Part shown: in pieces, positions 13,949 through 22,868 of the stretch | Layout: every line of letters begins with the position of its first letter | Position numbering within the stretch: the first letter of the stretch is position 1 | Source of the DNA: Gammaproteobacteria bacterium | GTDB lineage: Bacteria; Pseudomonadota; Gammaproteobacteria; Pseudomonadales; Halieaceae | Direction of reading: 5' to 3' | DNA: 35,308 nt | Assembly: GCA_030431585.1 (NCBI GenBank) | Contig: JAUIIQ010000010.1 | Span: 1 to 35,308, forward strand | Program-made: the position numbers and the translations under genes | The notes under the pieces: generated by a model | What the model was told of the DNA's origin: nothing | Databases searched by the model: none | What the model saw: only the letters and a program-made list of their open reading frames with translations

Positions 13949-16360
13949 GTGGCCAGTAAAACTGACATCGTCGCCCTGAAATGGGTGGTTGGCCTGATGA
14001 ACAAGCAGGCAGAGAACGCCGAGGCGTCGCTGGTAGAGTACAGCAACGACACCAGCCAGAAGCGGCCTCTGTTGCAGTGCATGTGGGCAGTGCATCAGAT
14101 CACCTCGACTCTGCGGGCCCTGGGTATGCGCAAGGGTGAGATGCTGACGCTGGAAATGGAGCGCAGCCTCAATTACCTGTACAAGGACAAAGTGGTGGGA
14201 GAGCGGCGCAAGCTGACCATGGGCGGACTGATGCAGGCGCTGAAGGTGTTGCCTGCCTACCTGGCCCACGCCCAGAATGCCCGCGCGGACACAGGACAGG
14301 GACTGGAACAGCATGTCAACGACCTGCGTCGCTGGATAGGGGAGCGGCCGCGCCCCAGAGCCTTCTTCTTCCACATGACTATTCCCGAAGGCTGCGGTAT
14401 TACCGCTGGCGCTGCGCCAGCAGACGACGAGGAAGTGCGCAACCGTGCCAACGTGATGTTGGCGCTGTACCTGGAAATGGCCAAAATGGGCCTGCGCCGC
14501 AAGAACATGGTTGAGAGCATGAAAACGGTCGCGCGTATTTCGCGGCGCATGCAGACGCTGTTCAGTGGCACAGCACCAGAGCGCTTCTGGTTCACCATGG
14601 TGGGTATATGTGAAGGCATGGCCGGTGGTTTGATTGTGCCGGACGAGTGTATTGCACAGATATTCAAATCCGGTGCGTTCATGATCAAGTATGCGCGCGA
14701 GAATGGTGCGCGTATCGATGATTCGGTGGACTATGATGCGCTGCAACAGCAGATGCTGTTCTACATAGCCAGCTGTAAAGCCAAGCCTCTACACATTTCG
14801 CGGATTCGCGACGTATTCTCTATTGATGAGGGTACGCTGGAGCAGGCCAACCGGGGCCTCATTCACGTGGATGCGCTGGTGACAGCGCTGAGCTCCGCGC
14901 TTGACCAGCTCAATGGTGTGGTTGACTTCCTCAACTCGCAGGACCTGGCCGAGGCTGCCAGAGCGGGAGACGCGCAGTTGGCTACACGCGCGCTCGACGG
15001 CATTGACGCCACGCGTTATCGCCTGGAGGCAGCAGGGCAAATGGCCCATGCCGACTCGCTGCAGTCTGTGTCAGAGCGTCTGGATAAGCTTTACCGCGGC
15101 GTTTACAACGAGTCACCCACGCAGCTTAATCAGATGATCAATGAGATCATTCGTGGCATCGTCGATGTGAAACTGGATATAGAGCACAAGCTGGAGCATG
15201 GCCTGTGCAGTTCCTTCTCCAGTCGTGAATTTGAGCTGCGTGAGAGCGTGGTCAACGCCACCTTCAACCATATGGGGCTGGTTGAAAACTACATGCACCA
15301 GATCCTGCGTCGCAAGGAGCTGGCCAGTGCACTTGCGCGTAAACCCAATGACACCGCCAGCACATTGCGACTCACTATTGCGCTCAATCGTTACCTGAAC
15401 AAGACAGACCAGGGGCATGAGGAACTGCGCCAGGCGGTACGTGAGGCCGATGCAGGGAATCCCGACCTGGATCACCTGTTTGATCTTGCCCGGGTATTTC
15501 TCAACGACCAGGAAACCATCGCCGACCGCAAGGCGATAGACATGTCCCTGGAGCTTCTCTCCGAGATATCCGGGGCTCTGGGTTTTGCCGGTATGGAACG
15601 CGAGGCACGCATTATTGAGCGCTGCCAGCACTGGCTGAGCGCCGCCAGCAAGGCCGGTGCGGTGCGTGAGAATGATGCATTCCGCTGCTTTGCCGAGGCA
15701 TTTGCCCAGCTTGAACTGCATCTGCAGCGTTCAGTTATCGACCCGCTGGATGATACCTCACACATGCTGGCCATCGCCGAACAGCGAGCCGCTGAGCTTG
15801 ACGAGCATGCGGTTGACCTGTCACCCGGCGCAGAGGTTTCCCAGGGTAACTGGTCGCAGCCGAAAAATTATGTGGAGGATGCGGAAGTACCCGCCGAATT
15901 CCGCGAGGTGTTTTTCGAAGAGTCGGAAGAAATTGTCGAGGAAATCACCCGCCTGACCCCGGTTTGGCTGGAGAACCTTGAAAACCAGCAGGCGCTGCGT
16001 GACATTCGTCGCCACTTCCATACCTTCAAGGGTAATGGCCGGGCCGTAGGTGCCAACGTGCTGGGGGAGCTGGGGTGGGCTGTTCAGGACATGCTGGACC
16101 GCGTGCTGGATGGTGACCTGGAGCCCTCTGCTGAGTTGCAGTCCCTGTTGCAGGACATCGTACGCGAGTTGCCGGCGCTGGTGGGTTCCTACAGCGAGGC
16201 CAGTCACTGGGATGCCGGCCCCGTGCGCGAACTGACCGACCGGGCGTTTCGCATGGCTGAGGGCGCGGGCGACGATCTCGCAGAGGGTATGCCCGAAGTG
16301 GATGATCAGGTACACGGTGGTGCGTCAGGCGCACCTGTCTCCGAGAACCTGGGTCAGTAA
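13949..16360 (+). CDS. Hpt protein resembling the N-terminal half of ChpA (FimL-like)
   Basis: 803 residues from GTG 13949. I chose this start because a perfect GGAGG lies at 13937-13941, seven bases upstream; another GTG at 13922 has no such site. The N-terminus holds a degenerate Hpt-like helical segment (AVHQITSTLRALGM, H49). The large helical middle resembles FimL or the ChpA N-terminus. A clear Hpt domain near the C-terminus has HTFKGNGRAVG with phospho-acceptor H691. It lacks kinase, CheW and receiver domains, so it must be phosphorylated by, or act with, the CheA hybrid encoded next. In Pseudomonas these Hpt and Hpt-like domains are part of one giant ChpA; here the module is a separate gene ending 32 bases before the kinase gene, in another reading frame. 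Confidence 0.85.
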   Translation: MASKTDIVALKWVVGLMNKQAENAEASLVEYSNDTSQKRPLLQCMWAVHQITSTLRALGMRKGEMLTLEMERSLNYLYKDKVVGERRKLTMGGLMQALKVLPAYLAHAQNARADTGQGLEQHVNDLRRWIGERPRPRAFFFHMTIPEGCGITAGAAPADDEEVRNRANVMLALYLEMAKMGLRRKNMVESMKTVARISRRMQTLFSGTAPERFWFTMVGICEGMAGGLIVPDECIAQIFKSGAFMIKYARENGARIDDSVDYDALQQQMLFYIASCKAKPLHISRIRDVFSIDEGTLEQANRGLIHVDALVTALSSALDQLNGVVDFLNSQDLAEAARAGDAQLATRALDGIDATRYRLEAAGQMAHADSLQSVSERLDKLYRGVYNESPTQLNQMINEIIRGIVDVKLDIEHKLEHGLCSSFSSREFELRESVVNATFNHMGLVENYMHQILRRKELASALARKPNDTASTLRLTIALNRYLNKTDQGHEELRQAVREADAGNPDLDHLFDLARVFLNDQETIADRKAIDMSLELLSEISGALGFAGMEREARIIERCQHWLSAASKAGAVRENDAFRCFAEAFAQLELHLQRSVIDPLDDTSHMLAIAEQRAAELDEHAVDLSPGAEVSQGNWSQPKNYVEDAEVPAEFREVFFEESEEIVEEITRLTPVWLENLENQQALRDIRRHFHTFKGNGRAVGANVLGELGWAVQDMLDRVLDGDLEPSAELQSLLQDIVRELPALVGSYSEASHWDAGPVRELTDRAFRMAEGAGDDLAEGMPEVDDQVHGGASGAPVSENLGQ

Positions 16361-16392
16361 CTGACCCTGACAATAAAAAGTGGAGAGATACC

Positions 16393-19300
16393 GTGCATTC
16401 TGACAAAGACAGTTCCGCAACAAAACAGGATTCGCTTGAGGGTTCCAAAGAGAGCACCCTGGAGTGGTTAATGGAAATGGATCGCGATGAACCGGAGGAA
16501 AACCTGTTCATTGTTGATGGCAAAGTTACCGAACTTACCCTGAGTGCCTACGAGGCTGAAGTGGCTGCGCGTCCCATGACGCGTGGTCGAACGGATGCCG
16601 ATGACCTCGACACCTATATTTCCGAAGAAATTGTCCTGTCCGAGAACGACAGCGGCAACCTCTACAATGGCAGTAACGACATTGCCGCCGAAGAAAAGGC
16701 CTTTGAGGGCCTTATGGCAATCGATTTCTCCCGCCAGGAGGTTGAGGAGAGCGGCGCGGAAGTCGCGGCGGTGGATGACGGCAGCGATATTCTGGGTCTT
16801 GCTGAAGAGGATGATATTGGCGACTCCTACCTGGTAGTCAAGCGCGTACCCAGGGAAACCCCCGTGGTTGTTCCGGGCAAAGATGGCGCTGCTGCCAGCG
16901 AGTCTCCAGTCGAGCAGGTGGAGCCTGTCGCGCCGGAGATTTCAGTGGAAGCCGATATTCCGGAAGCAGACGCGCCGGAGGAGATTGTTATTGCCGCGGT
17001 GGCGGAGTCGGCTGAAGCTGCGCTCAGCTTCGAGGCTGAAGCGGATGCTGCCGAGCCCGAGCTCGAAACGCTGGCGTCGGCAGCGGCCGCGCTCAGGACG
17101 AGCAAGCCCGCAGAGATACAGGATGACTCCGCTGATGAGCCGCCGCTGCAGGACGACATTGCTGCGTTTGACGAATTCGTGGTTGCCGCAGAAGACGAGC
17201 TGTCACTGGAAGAGCTGCCGGTAATCGATGAACCGCCGGTAATGGATGTGGCGGCCTATGTCAGCAGTGTGGCGACACCGGAGAGCGATGAAGAATTTGA
17301 TCAGTATCTGGTGGCCGGGAGCGATCTCAGCGCTGGAGATGACGATCTTGACGAACTTTGTCTGCCGGAAGATGAATTGCAGTTCTCTGTTGATACAGAG
17401 ATCGACGCCGACCTGGAGCTGCATGAAGACTTTGTCGCAATGGAGGGCTTTGACGATGACCTCATGGCGGTCATCACGCCTCGCGTCGCTCCCCTTATGG
17501 AAGAGGTTGCCGCTGCTATAGGTGCTCGCCTGGTAGCGCTTGGCCGGCCGGGTAATGCGGTTGTTGCTGACGTGTCCATCGCCACCGATGCACAGACTCG
17601 CAGCGTTGCAAGCGAACAGGGATACGAGCCTGTCACATCGATTTGCACCCAGATACCGGACGCGCTGGAAGGTCTCCAGCCTCAGCAACTGGACGCGGTG
17701 ATGTTGCGCCTGGGTGATGTGGAGACGGGTGAGGCCTGCAATCGACTGTTCCAGCACGAACCTGAGTCTGACGGAACTGCAGCGGCTCCAGTGTTGACGG
17801 TGGTTGCCTCCAGTGTCTTCGATGACGATATCTTCGGCGAGGAGCTCGAAGGTGCGTTGCCGCCGGAAGACTGGGCGCCGGAGAGGGAAGAAATTGATGC
17901 GATCTTTGATGACTTTGGTGGTGATGATCTCGTCGATGGGGCCTTTGAACTGGAGTTCGATGAGCCGTTGACAGAGGCAGACGAACTGCCTGCTGTGGCT
18001 TCGATCACGGTCACCGAAGCGGAGGCGGAACCTGAGTCCGCCGAGCAGGCGAACGCGTCAGCGACTAGCGATGATGACGCCGACGAGCATCTTGTCCTGA
18101 GTGACGAAACCGTACTGCCGCAACAGGATCAGCCAGTGGTTCCGGATTTCTCCGACGATGGTCTGCTGGTGGAAGCGCAGGAGCCTGAAGAAATACTGCA
18201 GGTGTTTGAAGAGGACCTGTTCGAGGCCGATCTGGCCGAGGAGGAGCTGCAGGCCGCTTCCTCGGAAGACATCGATCAGCTGCTTCGCGATCTGGGCGCA
18301 GAAACGGAGTTACCCGGCGAAATCTGTGGCGTTGAAGTGGAGGCGTTTGCCGATAACACCTCGGCGAATGAAGACATTGAGCCTGACAACGAGACCGCCG
18401 ACGAACCTGCCCAGGCCGCAGCCGAGGTCGTTGCGGAAACTGACCCGGAAGACATGTCCTGGTGTATTCCCCAGAACATCAGCTTCCACCACAGCAGCCC
18501 CAGCAGCGGAGAGATATTCGCCGAATTCCTCGACGCCTTTATCGAAGAGGGCTCATCCGAGCTGGAGAAACTTGAAGATGCAGTAAGTGCCTGGGAGGCG
18601 AATATCGCCGATGAGCAGAGCCTGACCCAGGTAACGCGGATTCTGCACACTATAAAAGGCATCGCCAAAGGTGTGGGCCTGCATTTTTATGGCACTCTGG
18701 TGCATAACTTCGAGACCTTGCTGGAGCGTTTGCCGCGTCCGGCTGCCGGTGCCGAACACGACTATTTCCGTATTATCAACGCCTGGCTGGATGCTGCTGT
18801 TCGTGGCATGGACTTTGTCCAGGATCAGCGTCGCGATATTCTCAGCGAGTTTCCAGTGCGTGCTGGCGGGGCCGCTACTGCCGCTGTCGATGCTGTGGAG
18901 GAAACTCCGGAAGCACCTGCACAGCAGGAAGCGCAGCCGATGCCAGTGCAAGCCACTGCAGCGCCAGTCACCGCGCAGGAGACTGAGAAAGACCAGCGTC
19001 GTCGGCAGGAAGACAAACGTCTTGCTGACGAGGGTGCCAAGGCGCTGGCAGCGCAGCAGTCGGTGCGCATCACGTCGGAAAAACTCGACCTGCTGCTCAA
19101 CCTCAGTAACCAGGCGCAGCAACTGGGCGTGCGCACGGCGCAAAGCACCAATCGCAACAAGCGAGCGTCTGCCGAATTGATGGGGCGCCTTTCCTCGGTG
19201 CGCGCGCATATCGCTGACATCGCTGACCGGACGCTGTTCAACGTTAACGCCAGGGGGGCGGGCCGCTCCAGTGACCTCGATGCGCTGGAAATGGATCAGT

Positions 19301-20865
19301 ATTCCGAACTGCAGGAAGCCGCCAACATTCTGCGCGAGGGCGTTGAGGACCTGGCGGACCTGATCGAGGTGGCCACTCGCCACAACGCCCAGGCTGAAGC
19401 GTTGCTGAAGCAGCAGGCCTCGGTTATTTCTTCTATCGGTTCCACCATTCGCGCAGCCCGCGTGGTGCCCGCCTCACGGTTGATGCCGGGACTGCGCCGC
19501 CTGGTGCGCACGGTGAGTAACGACCTTGGCAAGGATGTCGCGTTCCGTGTGGCGAATGAGGTTGGCACGCTGGACCGCGACGACTATGCGCGCTGCCAGA
19601 CCATACTGGAGCACATGGTGCGCAACGCGCTGGACCATGGCATAGAGACCTCTGGGGAGCGCAAGGCGGCCGGCAAGCCCAGTGTGGGCCAGATTACGGT
19701 CGACGTGCGCATGTCCGGTGGTGACTCCGTGATTGTCCTGTCTGACGATGGCCGTGGTATTGACCCGGACGCCATGCGTGAATCGGCTATCAGCAAGGGA
19801 CTGGATGTGGATGCCTACGCGCTGTCTGATGACGAGGCGCGTAATCTCATTTTCCACAAGGGCTTCTCCACGGCGCAGACGCTGAGCCAGATCTCCGGAC
19901 GCGGTGTGGGTATGGATATCGTGCTCAGCGAATTACAACAGATGGGTGGCGACATACGCATCGAGTCTGAGCTCGGCAAAGGCACGTCTTTCCATATTCG
20001 CGTCCCTGCCAATGTGACCGTCAATGGCGCGTTGCTGGTAACTGCCGGCGATAATTCCTACGCGATTCCCCTGGGTGGCCTGATCTGCGTAGACGAAGTG
20101 CCCGTTGATCAGTTTTTTGCTGCGGTGGACGAGGGGGAGATGCTGCAAGTCTCGGGTATGGAATGTGAACCCGCCTACCTTGGCACCTTGTGCCAGAGTT
20201 GTAATCTGCCCGATCGCTCTTCCTGGCGTCACTCCGTCCCGGTCATTGTTGCCGGTTCTGATGCGCGCCGTATGGCCATTGCGATAGATGATGTAGAGGA
20301 GGCTCTGGAGCTTGTTATTCGCTCATTGGGCGCTCAGTTTGCATCCGTGCCGGGTGTGGCGGGCGCTGCCACCACAGCTGACGGGGAAGCCGTCGTGGCG
20401 CTTGACCTCAATGTGCTGGTGAGTTGCTTTGCCGAAGGGCAGGGTACTGCGGTAGCCGTAGATCAGCCTGAGGAAGAAAAATTCCTGGCTCTGGTGGTGG
20501 ATGATTCGCGAACGCAGCGCATGGTGGCGACCAGTCAGCTGGAAACGGTAGGTATCGAAACGGCTACGGCAGAGAACGGTGCGGTGGCGATAGACTGGCT
20601 CAACACCACCGAGCACCTGCCCGACGTCATCCTGCTGGATGTGGAAATGCCGGTGAAAGATGGTATTCAGACTCTGCGCGAAATTCGCAAGTCTGCTCGC
20701 TACAGCCATATCCCGGTCATCATGGTCACCTCTCGAACTGGCATCAAACACCGCACCATGGCGGAAGAGGCGGGCTGCAATGGCTATATGGGCAAGCCGT
20801 TTAACTTCCGCATGCTGATAGGGCAGATTAATGAACTGACCGGACAGCGTCTGGAGTTGGGGTAG
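16393..20865 (+). CDS. chpA: Hybrid CheA-type kinase with receiver domain (ChpA C-terminal half)
   Basis: 1490 residues from GTG 16393, with GGAGAG five bases upstream. Residues 1 to about 690 are a long acidic, alanine-rich, probably disordered region. An Hpt domain follows with phospho-acceptor H752 (LHTIKGIAKGVG), then a proline- and glutamine-rich linker and a dimerisation region (about 890-1050). The CheA ATPase follows: N box H1074 (HMVRNALDHGIE), G1 DDGRGID and G2 GRGVGMDIV. A CheW-like regulatory domain (about 1200-1345) and a C-terminal receiver with D1416 (LLDVEMPVKDG) and GKPF complete the protein. All catalytic motifs are intact. It should be the core kinase of the array, passing phosphate to PilG, its own receiver and perhaps the separate Hpt protein. 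Only one Hpt domain is in this protein, against several in Pseudomonas ChpA. Confidence 0.92.
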   Translation: MHSDKDSSATKQDSLEGSKESTLEWLMEMDRDEPEENLFIVDGKVTELTLSAYEAEVAARPMTRGRTDADDLDTYISEEIVLSENDSGNLYNGSNDIAAEEKAFEGLMAIDFSRQEVEESGAEVAAVDDGSDILGLAEEDDIGDSYLVVKRVPRETPVVVPGKDGAAASESPVEQVEPVAPEISVEADIPEADAPEEIVIAAVAESAEAALSFEAEADAAEPELETLASAAAALRTSKPAEIQDDSADEPPLQDDIAAFDEFVVAAEDELSLEELPVIDEPPVMDVAAYVSSVATPESDEEFDQYLVAGSDLSAGDDDLDELCLPEDELQFSVDTEIDADLELHEDFVAMEGFDDDLMAVITPRVAPLMEEVAAAIGARLVALGRPGNAVVADVSIATDAQTRSVASEQGYEPVTSICTQIPDALEGLQPQQLDAVMLRLGDVETGEACNRLFQHEPESDGTAAAPVLTVVASSVFDDDIFGEELEGALPPEDWAPEREEIDAIFDDFGGDDLVDGAFELEFDEPLTEADELPAVASITVTEAEAEPESAEQANASATSDDDADEHLVLSDETVLPQQDQPVVPDFSDDGLLVEAQEPEEILQVFEEDLFEADLAEEELQAASSEDIDQLLRDLGAETELPGEICGVEVEAFADNTSANEDIEPDNETADEPAQAAAEVVAETDPEDMSWCIPQNISFHHSSPSSGEIFAEFLDAFIEEGSSELEKLEDAVSAWEANIADEQSLTQVTRILHTIKGIAKGVGLHFYGTLVHNFETLLERLPRPAAGAEHDYFRIINAWLDAAVRGMDFVQDQRRDILSEFPVRAGGAATAAVDAVEETPEAPAQQEAQPMPVQATAAPVTAQETEKDQRRRQEDKRLADEGAKALAAQQSVRITSEKLDLLLNLSNQAQQLGVRTAQSTNRNKRASAELMGRLSSVRAHIADIADRTLFNVNARGAGRSSDLDALEMDQYSELQEAANILREGVEDLADLIEVATRHNAQAEALLKQQASVISSIGSTIRAARVVPASRLMPGLRRLVRTVSNDLGKDVAFRVANEVGTLDRDDYARCQTILEHMVRNALDHGIETSGERKAAGKPSVGQITVDVRMSGGDSVIVLSDDGRGIDPDAMRESAISKGLDVDAYALSDDEARNLIFHKGFSTAQTLSQISGRGVGMDIVLSELQQMGGDIRIESELGKGTSFHIRVPANVTVNGALLVTAGDNSYAIPLGGLICVDEVPVDQFFAAVDEGEMLQVSGMECEPAYLGTLCQSCNLPDRSSWRHSVPVIVAGSDARRMAIAIDDVEEALELVIRSLGAQFASVPGVAGAATTADGEAVVALDLNVLVSCFAEGQGTAVAVDQPEEEKFLALVVDDSRTQRMVATSQLETVGIETATAENGAVAIDWLNTTEHLPDVILLDVEMPVKDGIQTLREIRKSARYSHIPVIMVTSRTGIKHRTMAEEAGCNGYMGKPFNFRMLIGQINELTGQRLELG

Positions 20866-20874
20866 GGGGTTGCG

Positions 20875-21318
20875 ATGACTGAACGTATCTGTGTGCTCCT
20901 GACCTGCTCCGCCCAGCGGCGCTGGGCTATTCCGCAGAGTTGCCTGGGTGAAATCCTGACGCTGCCAGCCGAGGGCGACAGTGTGCCAGCCGAGGTTAAC
21001 TGGCGGGGTGTGGACATCCCGGTAATGGATTTTGGCACGGATGGGGAGCTTCCCTGGCTGGATCCGCAGAGTGGTACAGGGCTGATTGCCGTGATCCTGG
21101 GCGTGAAAGGGCCGGGTTATGACTACTGGGGCGTAGCCCTGCGTGGGCGGGGCCTGGCCATGCGTGACCTGCAGGAGAGTGACTGTGAGGACAGGCCCGA
21201 CGCGGTGCAGGAACACTCCCTGGCAGCATTTGAACTGGAGGGCCATACCTACCAGGTGCCGGACCTTCCTGCCCTGCAGTGCCTGGCGCTCGAAACCCAA
21301 TCCGCAGCGTCAGCCTGA
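20875..21318 (+). CDS. chpC: CheW-like protein, ChpC-like
   Basis: 147 residues with a compact CheW-type fold: RWAIPQSCLGEILTLP near the start, WRGVDIPVMDFG in the middle and LIAVILGVKGPGYDYWGVAL after it. It starts 10 bases after the kinase stop, with a G-rich ribosome site (AGGGGGTT). Its place right after ChpA matches ChpC, the second CheW-type coupler of the Pil-Chp system, thought to link additional receptors to ChpA. The Pseudomonas order would place a ChpB methylesterase between them; it is absent here. Identity as CheW-like is fairly clear; assignment as ChpC is mainly positional. Confidence 0.78.
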   Translation: MTERICVLLTCSAQRRWAIPQSCLGEILTLPAEGDSVPAEVNWRGVDIPVMDFGTDGELPWLDPQSGTGLIAVILGVKGPGYDYWGVALRGRGLAMRDLQESDCEDRPDAVQEHSLAAFELEGHTYQVPDLPALQCLALETQSAASA

Positions 21319-21350
21319 ACTGCGTTGCAAACTCCTGAGGAGAAACCTGC

Positions 21351-21746
21351 TTGAGACTGGATAAACTGGTAGATCAGATCGATACTGCTTTCGGCGAAAC
21401 GCCGCCCTTCACCTCTGAAGGTCTGGCGGACAACGACCGTGATGTGTTGCTGCGTGTATTCGGTGATGAAGGCTACCAGCTTTATCTGCAGGACCAGGTC
21501 AATCGGCAGATTATTCGTGACTACCTTACCAATGCAGTGGTCCTTGGATTCATACCCGAGCCGGACCGGGCTCAGCTGGAAGCGATGGTGGGAGATCAGG
21601 AGACCAGGGCTTCGCTGTCCCTGCACATGCTTATGAGTTCCGTGGAGCAGGCGGCAGAATTACTTGCTAACGGCGTGCCTGCACGCCTTAAATTGCTGGA
21701 AGCGGACCCTGATTCGCCGCCTCATATCCATTTGATTCGCAGTTGA
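21351..21746 (+). CDS. Unknown protein, last gene of the chemosensory operon
   Basis: 131 residues from TTG 21351, chosen because GAGGAG lies eight bases upstream; it follows chpC by 32 bases. I do not recognise the family. It is a soluble, acidic, mainly helical protein with no membrane segment: LDKLVDQIDTAFGETPPF at the start, then DVLLRVFGDEGYQLYLQDQV and a C-terminal helical half (SLHMLMSSVEQAAELLANG). It has no receiver, CheW or methyltransferase motif. Its place in the operon suggests an accessory role in chemosensory signalling or pilus control, but this is inference. An AT-rich intergenic region with a new promoter follows. Confidence 0.7.
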   Translation: MRLDKLVDQIDTAFGETPPFTSEGLADNDRDVLLRVFGDEGYQLYLQDQVNRQIIRDYLTNAVVLGFIPEPDRAQLEAMVGDQETRASLSLHMLMSSVEQAAELLANGVPARLKLLEADPDSPPHIHLIRS

Positions 21747-21810
21747 TAATAAAAATCCTGGCATCCTTGCCCGCTTTTATCCCGTTTTTGTGTGAAGTTA
21801 TTGCAAAAAA

Positions 21811-21859
21811 TGGCCAAAAATTGCCAATTATCCATATTTAGTTAAAATTATGGCCAAAA
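21811..21859. repeat. Paired TGGCCAAAA direct repeats flanking a promoter
   Basis: TGGCCAAAA occurs at 21811-21819 and again at 21851-21859, 40 bases apart, about four helical turns. The copies bracket the -35 and -10 elements of the candidate promoter at 21821-21848, and each contains the palindrome TGGCCA. Such spacing could let a dimeric regulator bind both sides of the promoter. Low sequence complexity in this AT-rich stretch is the main alternative. Confidence 0.35.
21821..21848 (+). promoter_or_regulatory. Candidate sigma-70 promoter for the 111-residue gene
   Basis: TTGCCA (21821-21826, 5 of 6) and TAAAAT (21843-21848, 5 of 6) are separated by 16 bases in a markedly AT-rich stretch (about 21760-21870), unlike its GC-rich surroundings. 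Transcription would start near 21855, giving a leader of about 140 bases before ATG 21996. Confidence 0.5.
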
Positions 21860-21995
21860 GGCTATTGTCGCTTCCCTGATCTCCCCTTATAACTGATAGC
21901 ACACAAGGCAGGAGCCGATGTGTAGTGAGCGCAGGCACACAGCCAGGGGACGCTCGCTGTCGAGGGAATGGAATAAAAAAGTCAGGGAGTTAGTC

Positions 21996-22331
21996 ATGTT
22001 GACGATTACACCTACAGCAGTATTGGACCAGAGCCCGGGTGGCGAACTGGAAGTGTTTGCCGTGATCGAAGGGAAGAAAGTCTACCTTCCGCTTGATGCG
22101 AACTACATCATGCAGGACCGTCGGGGGCTGTGGTATTACAGCTCGCGCAAGCCGCGCCCCAAAGAGGGTGATTGGACACCGAATAAGACCAGCATTTCCT
22201 GCAAGAGCGAAGGCGGGTATGTGCGCGCTCTGAAAACCGACACCGTGCAGCCCTGGCTGGATACCTGCCAGCGTACAGTGCGAATGGTTACTGGCGCTTC
22301 AGCGGCTGACCGCAGACCCGCTGACGCCTGA
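21996..22331 (+). CDS. Unknown protein of 111 residues
   Basis: Start chosen at ATG 21996, which has AGGGAG six bases upstream; an in-frame ATG at 21918 would add a basic, low-quality extension. The protein begins MLTITPTAVLDQSPGGELEV and has a beta-rich middle (VYLPLDANYIMQDRRGLWYY) followed by a basic, proline-containing loop (SRKPRPKEGDWTPNKTS). Two cysteines (in SISCKSEG and LDTCQRTV) are present; no signal peptide or membrane segment is visible. I do not recognise the family. It has its own candidate promoter and a leader of about 140 bases, and converges with the next gene, whose stop is only six bases away. Confidence 0.6.
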   Translation: MLTITPTAVLDQSPGGELEVFAVIEGKKVYLPLDANYIMQDRRGLWYYSSRKPRPKEGDWTPNKTSISCKSEGGYVRALKTDTVQPWLDTCQRTVRMVTGASAADRRPADA

Positions 22332-22337
22332 GCCTGA

Positions 22338-22868
22338 TTAGACCGCGACGGCTTTGTGGTCTATTTCAGGCCCGACCGTCGCCAGCCAGGTGTCGATTGC
22401 ACCGGCCTCGGCCATCAGAACTGCAACCAGTTCGGTTTCCAGTTGACGGTACGAGGCCTGCCATGGCTCGACGTTCATCAGCATGATGCAGCGTTGCCGC
22501 AGGGGCATGCTTTCCGGCAGGTCCAGGGGGTCGAGTTGGCGGTTGCGAAAGCCCGCGTTGACCACCTCGGCAATAACTTCGTTTTCCCGGTTGTCGCGCA
22601 ACTCCCCCTCGAAACGCCGCAGCGAAAGCAGCATGCGGTCCCGTCCGGGAAACGTTGTATCTGAAATGATGTTGTGCACCCAGATAGGCAGCTGCGTAAT
22701 GAACAGTGCGCGCAACTCGTCATCATCCATATGTTGCAGAAGAACCGGCTCCGGTGCCGGCAGGGCACGCCGCATGGTCAGTTCGCTGCGGCTGTTGAAG
22801 CCCAGTGGCTGAAAGCTGTGTATTCGCGCGCCAACCAGGGCGACATGGGTCATCTGAAATTCTGACAT
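22338..22868 (-). CDS. Unknown protein of 176 residues
   Basis: Start taken at ATG 22868 (MSEFQMTHVALVGARIHSF); a longer frame begins at 22946 but adds a stretch that does not look like part of a protein fold. The ribosome site is weak for either start. The protein looks soluble and mostly helical, with an acidic patch (HMDDDELRALFITQLPIWVH) and an arginine-rich helix (RMLLSLRRFEGELRDNREN). I do not recognise it. It is transcribed divergently from the GGDEF-EAL gene across a 176-base gap that holds no clear promoter motif, and converges with the 111-residue gene. Confidence 0.6.
   Translation of the reverse strand: MSEFQMTHVALVGARIHSFQPLGFNSRSELTMRRALPAPEPVLLQHMDDDELRALFITQLPIWVHNIISDTTFPGRDRMLLSLRRFEGELRDNRENEVIAEVVNAGFRNRQLDPLDLPESMPLRQRCIMLMNVEPWQASYRQLETELVAVLMAEAGAIDTWLATVGPEIDHKAVAV

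Noticed and set aside
16361-16392. Sequencing frameshift as the cause of the split chpA
   Set aside because: The first gene ends in a stop, and the second has its own GGAGAG ribosome site and GTG start after a 32-base gap; two genuine genes fit better, though a relative with one gene would change this.
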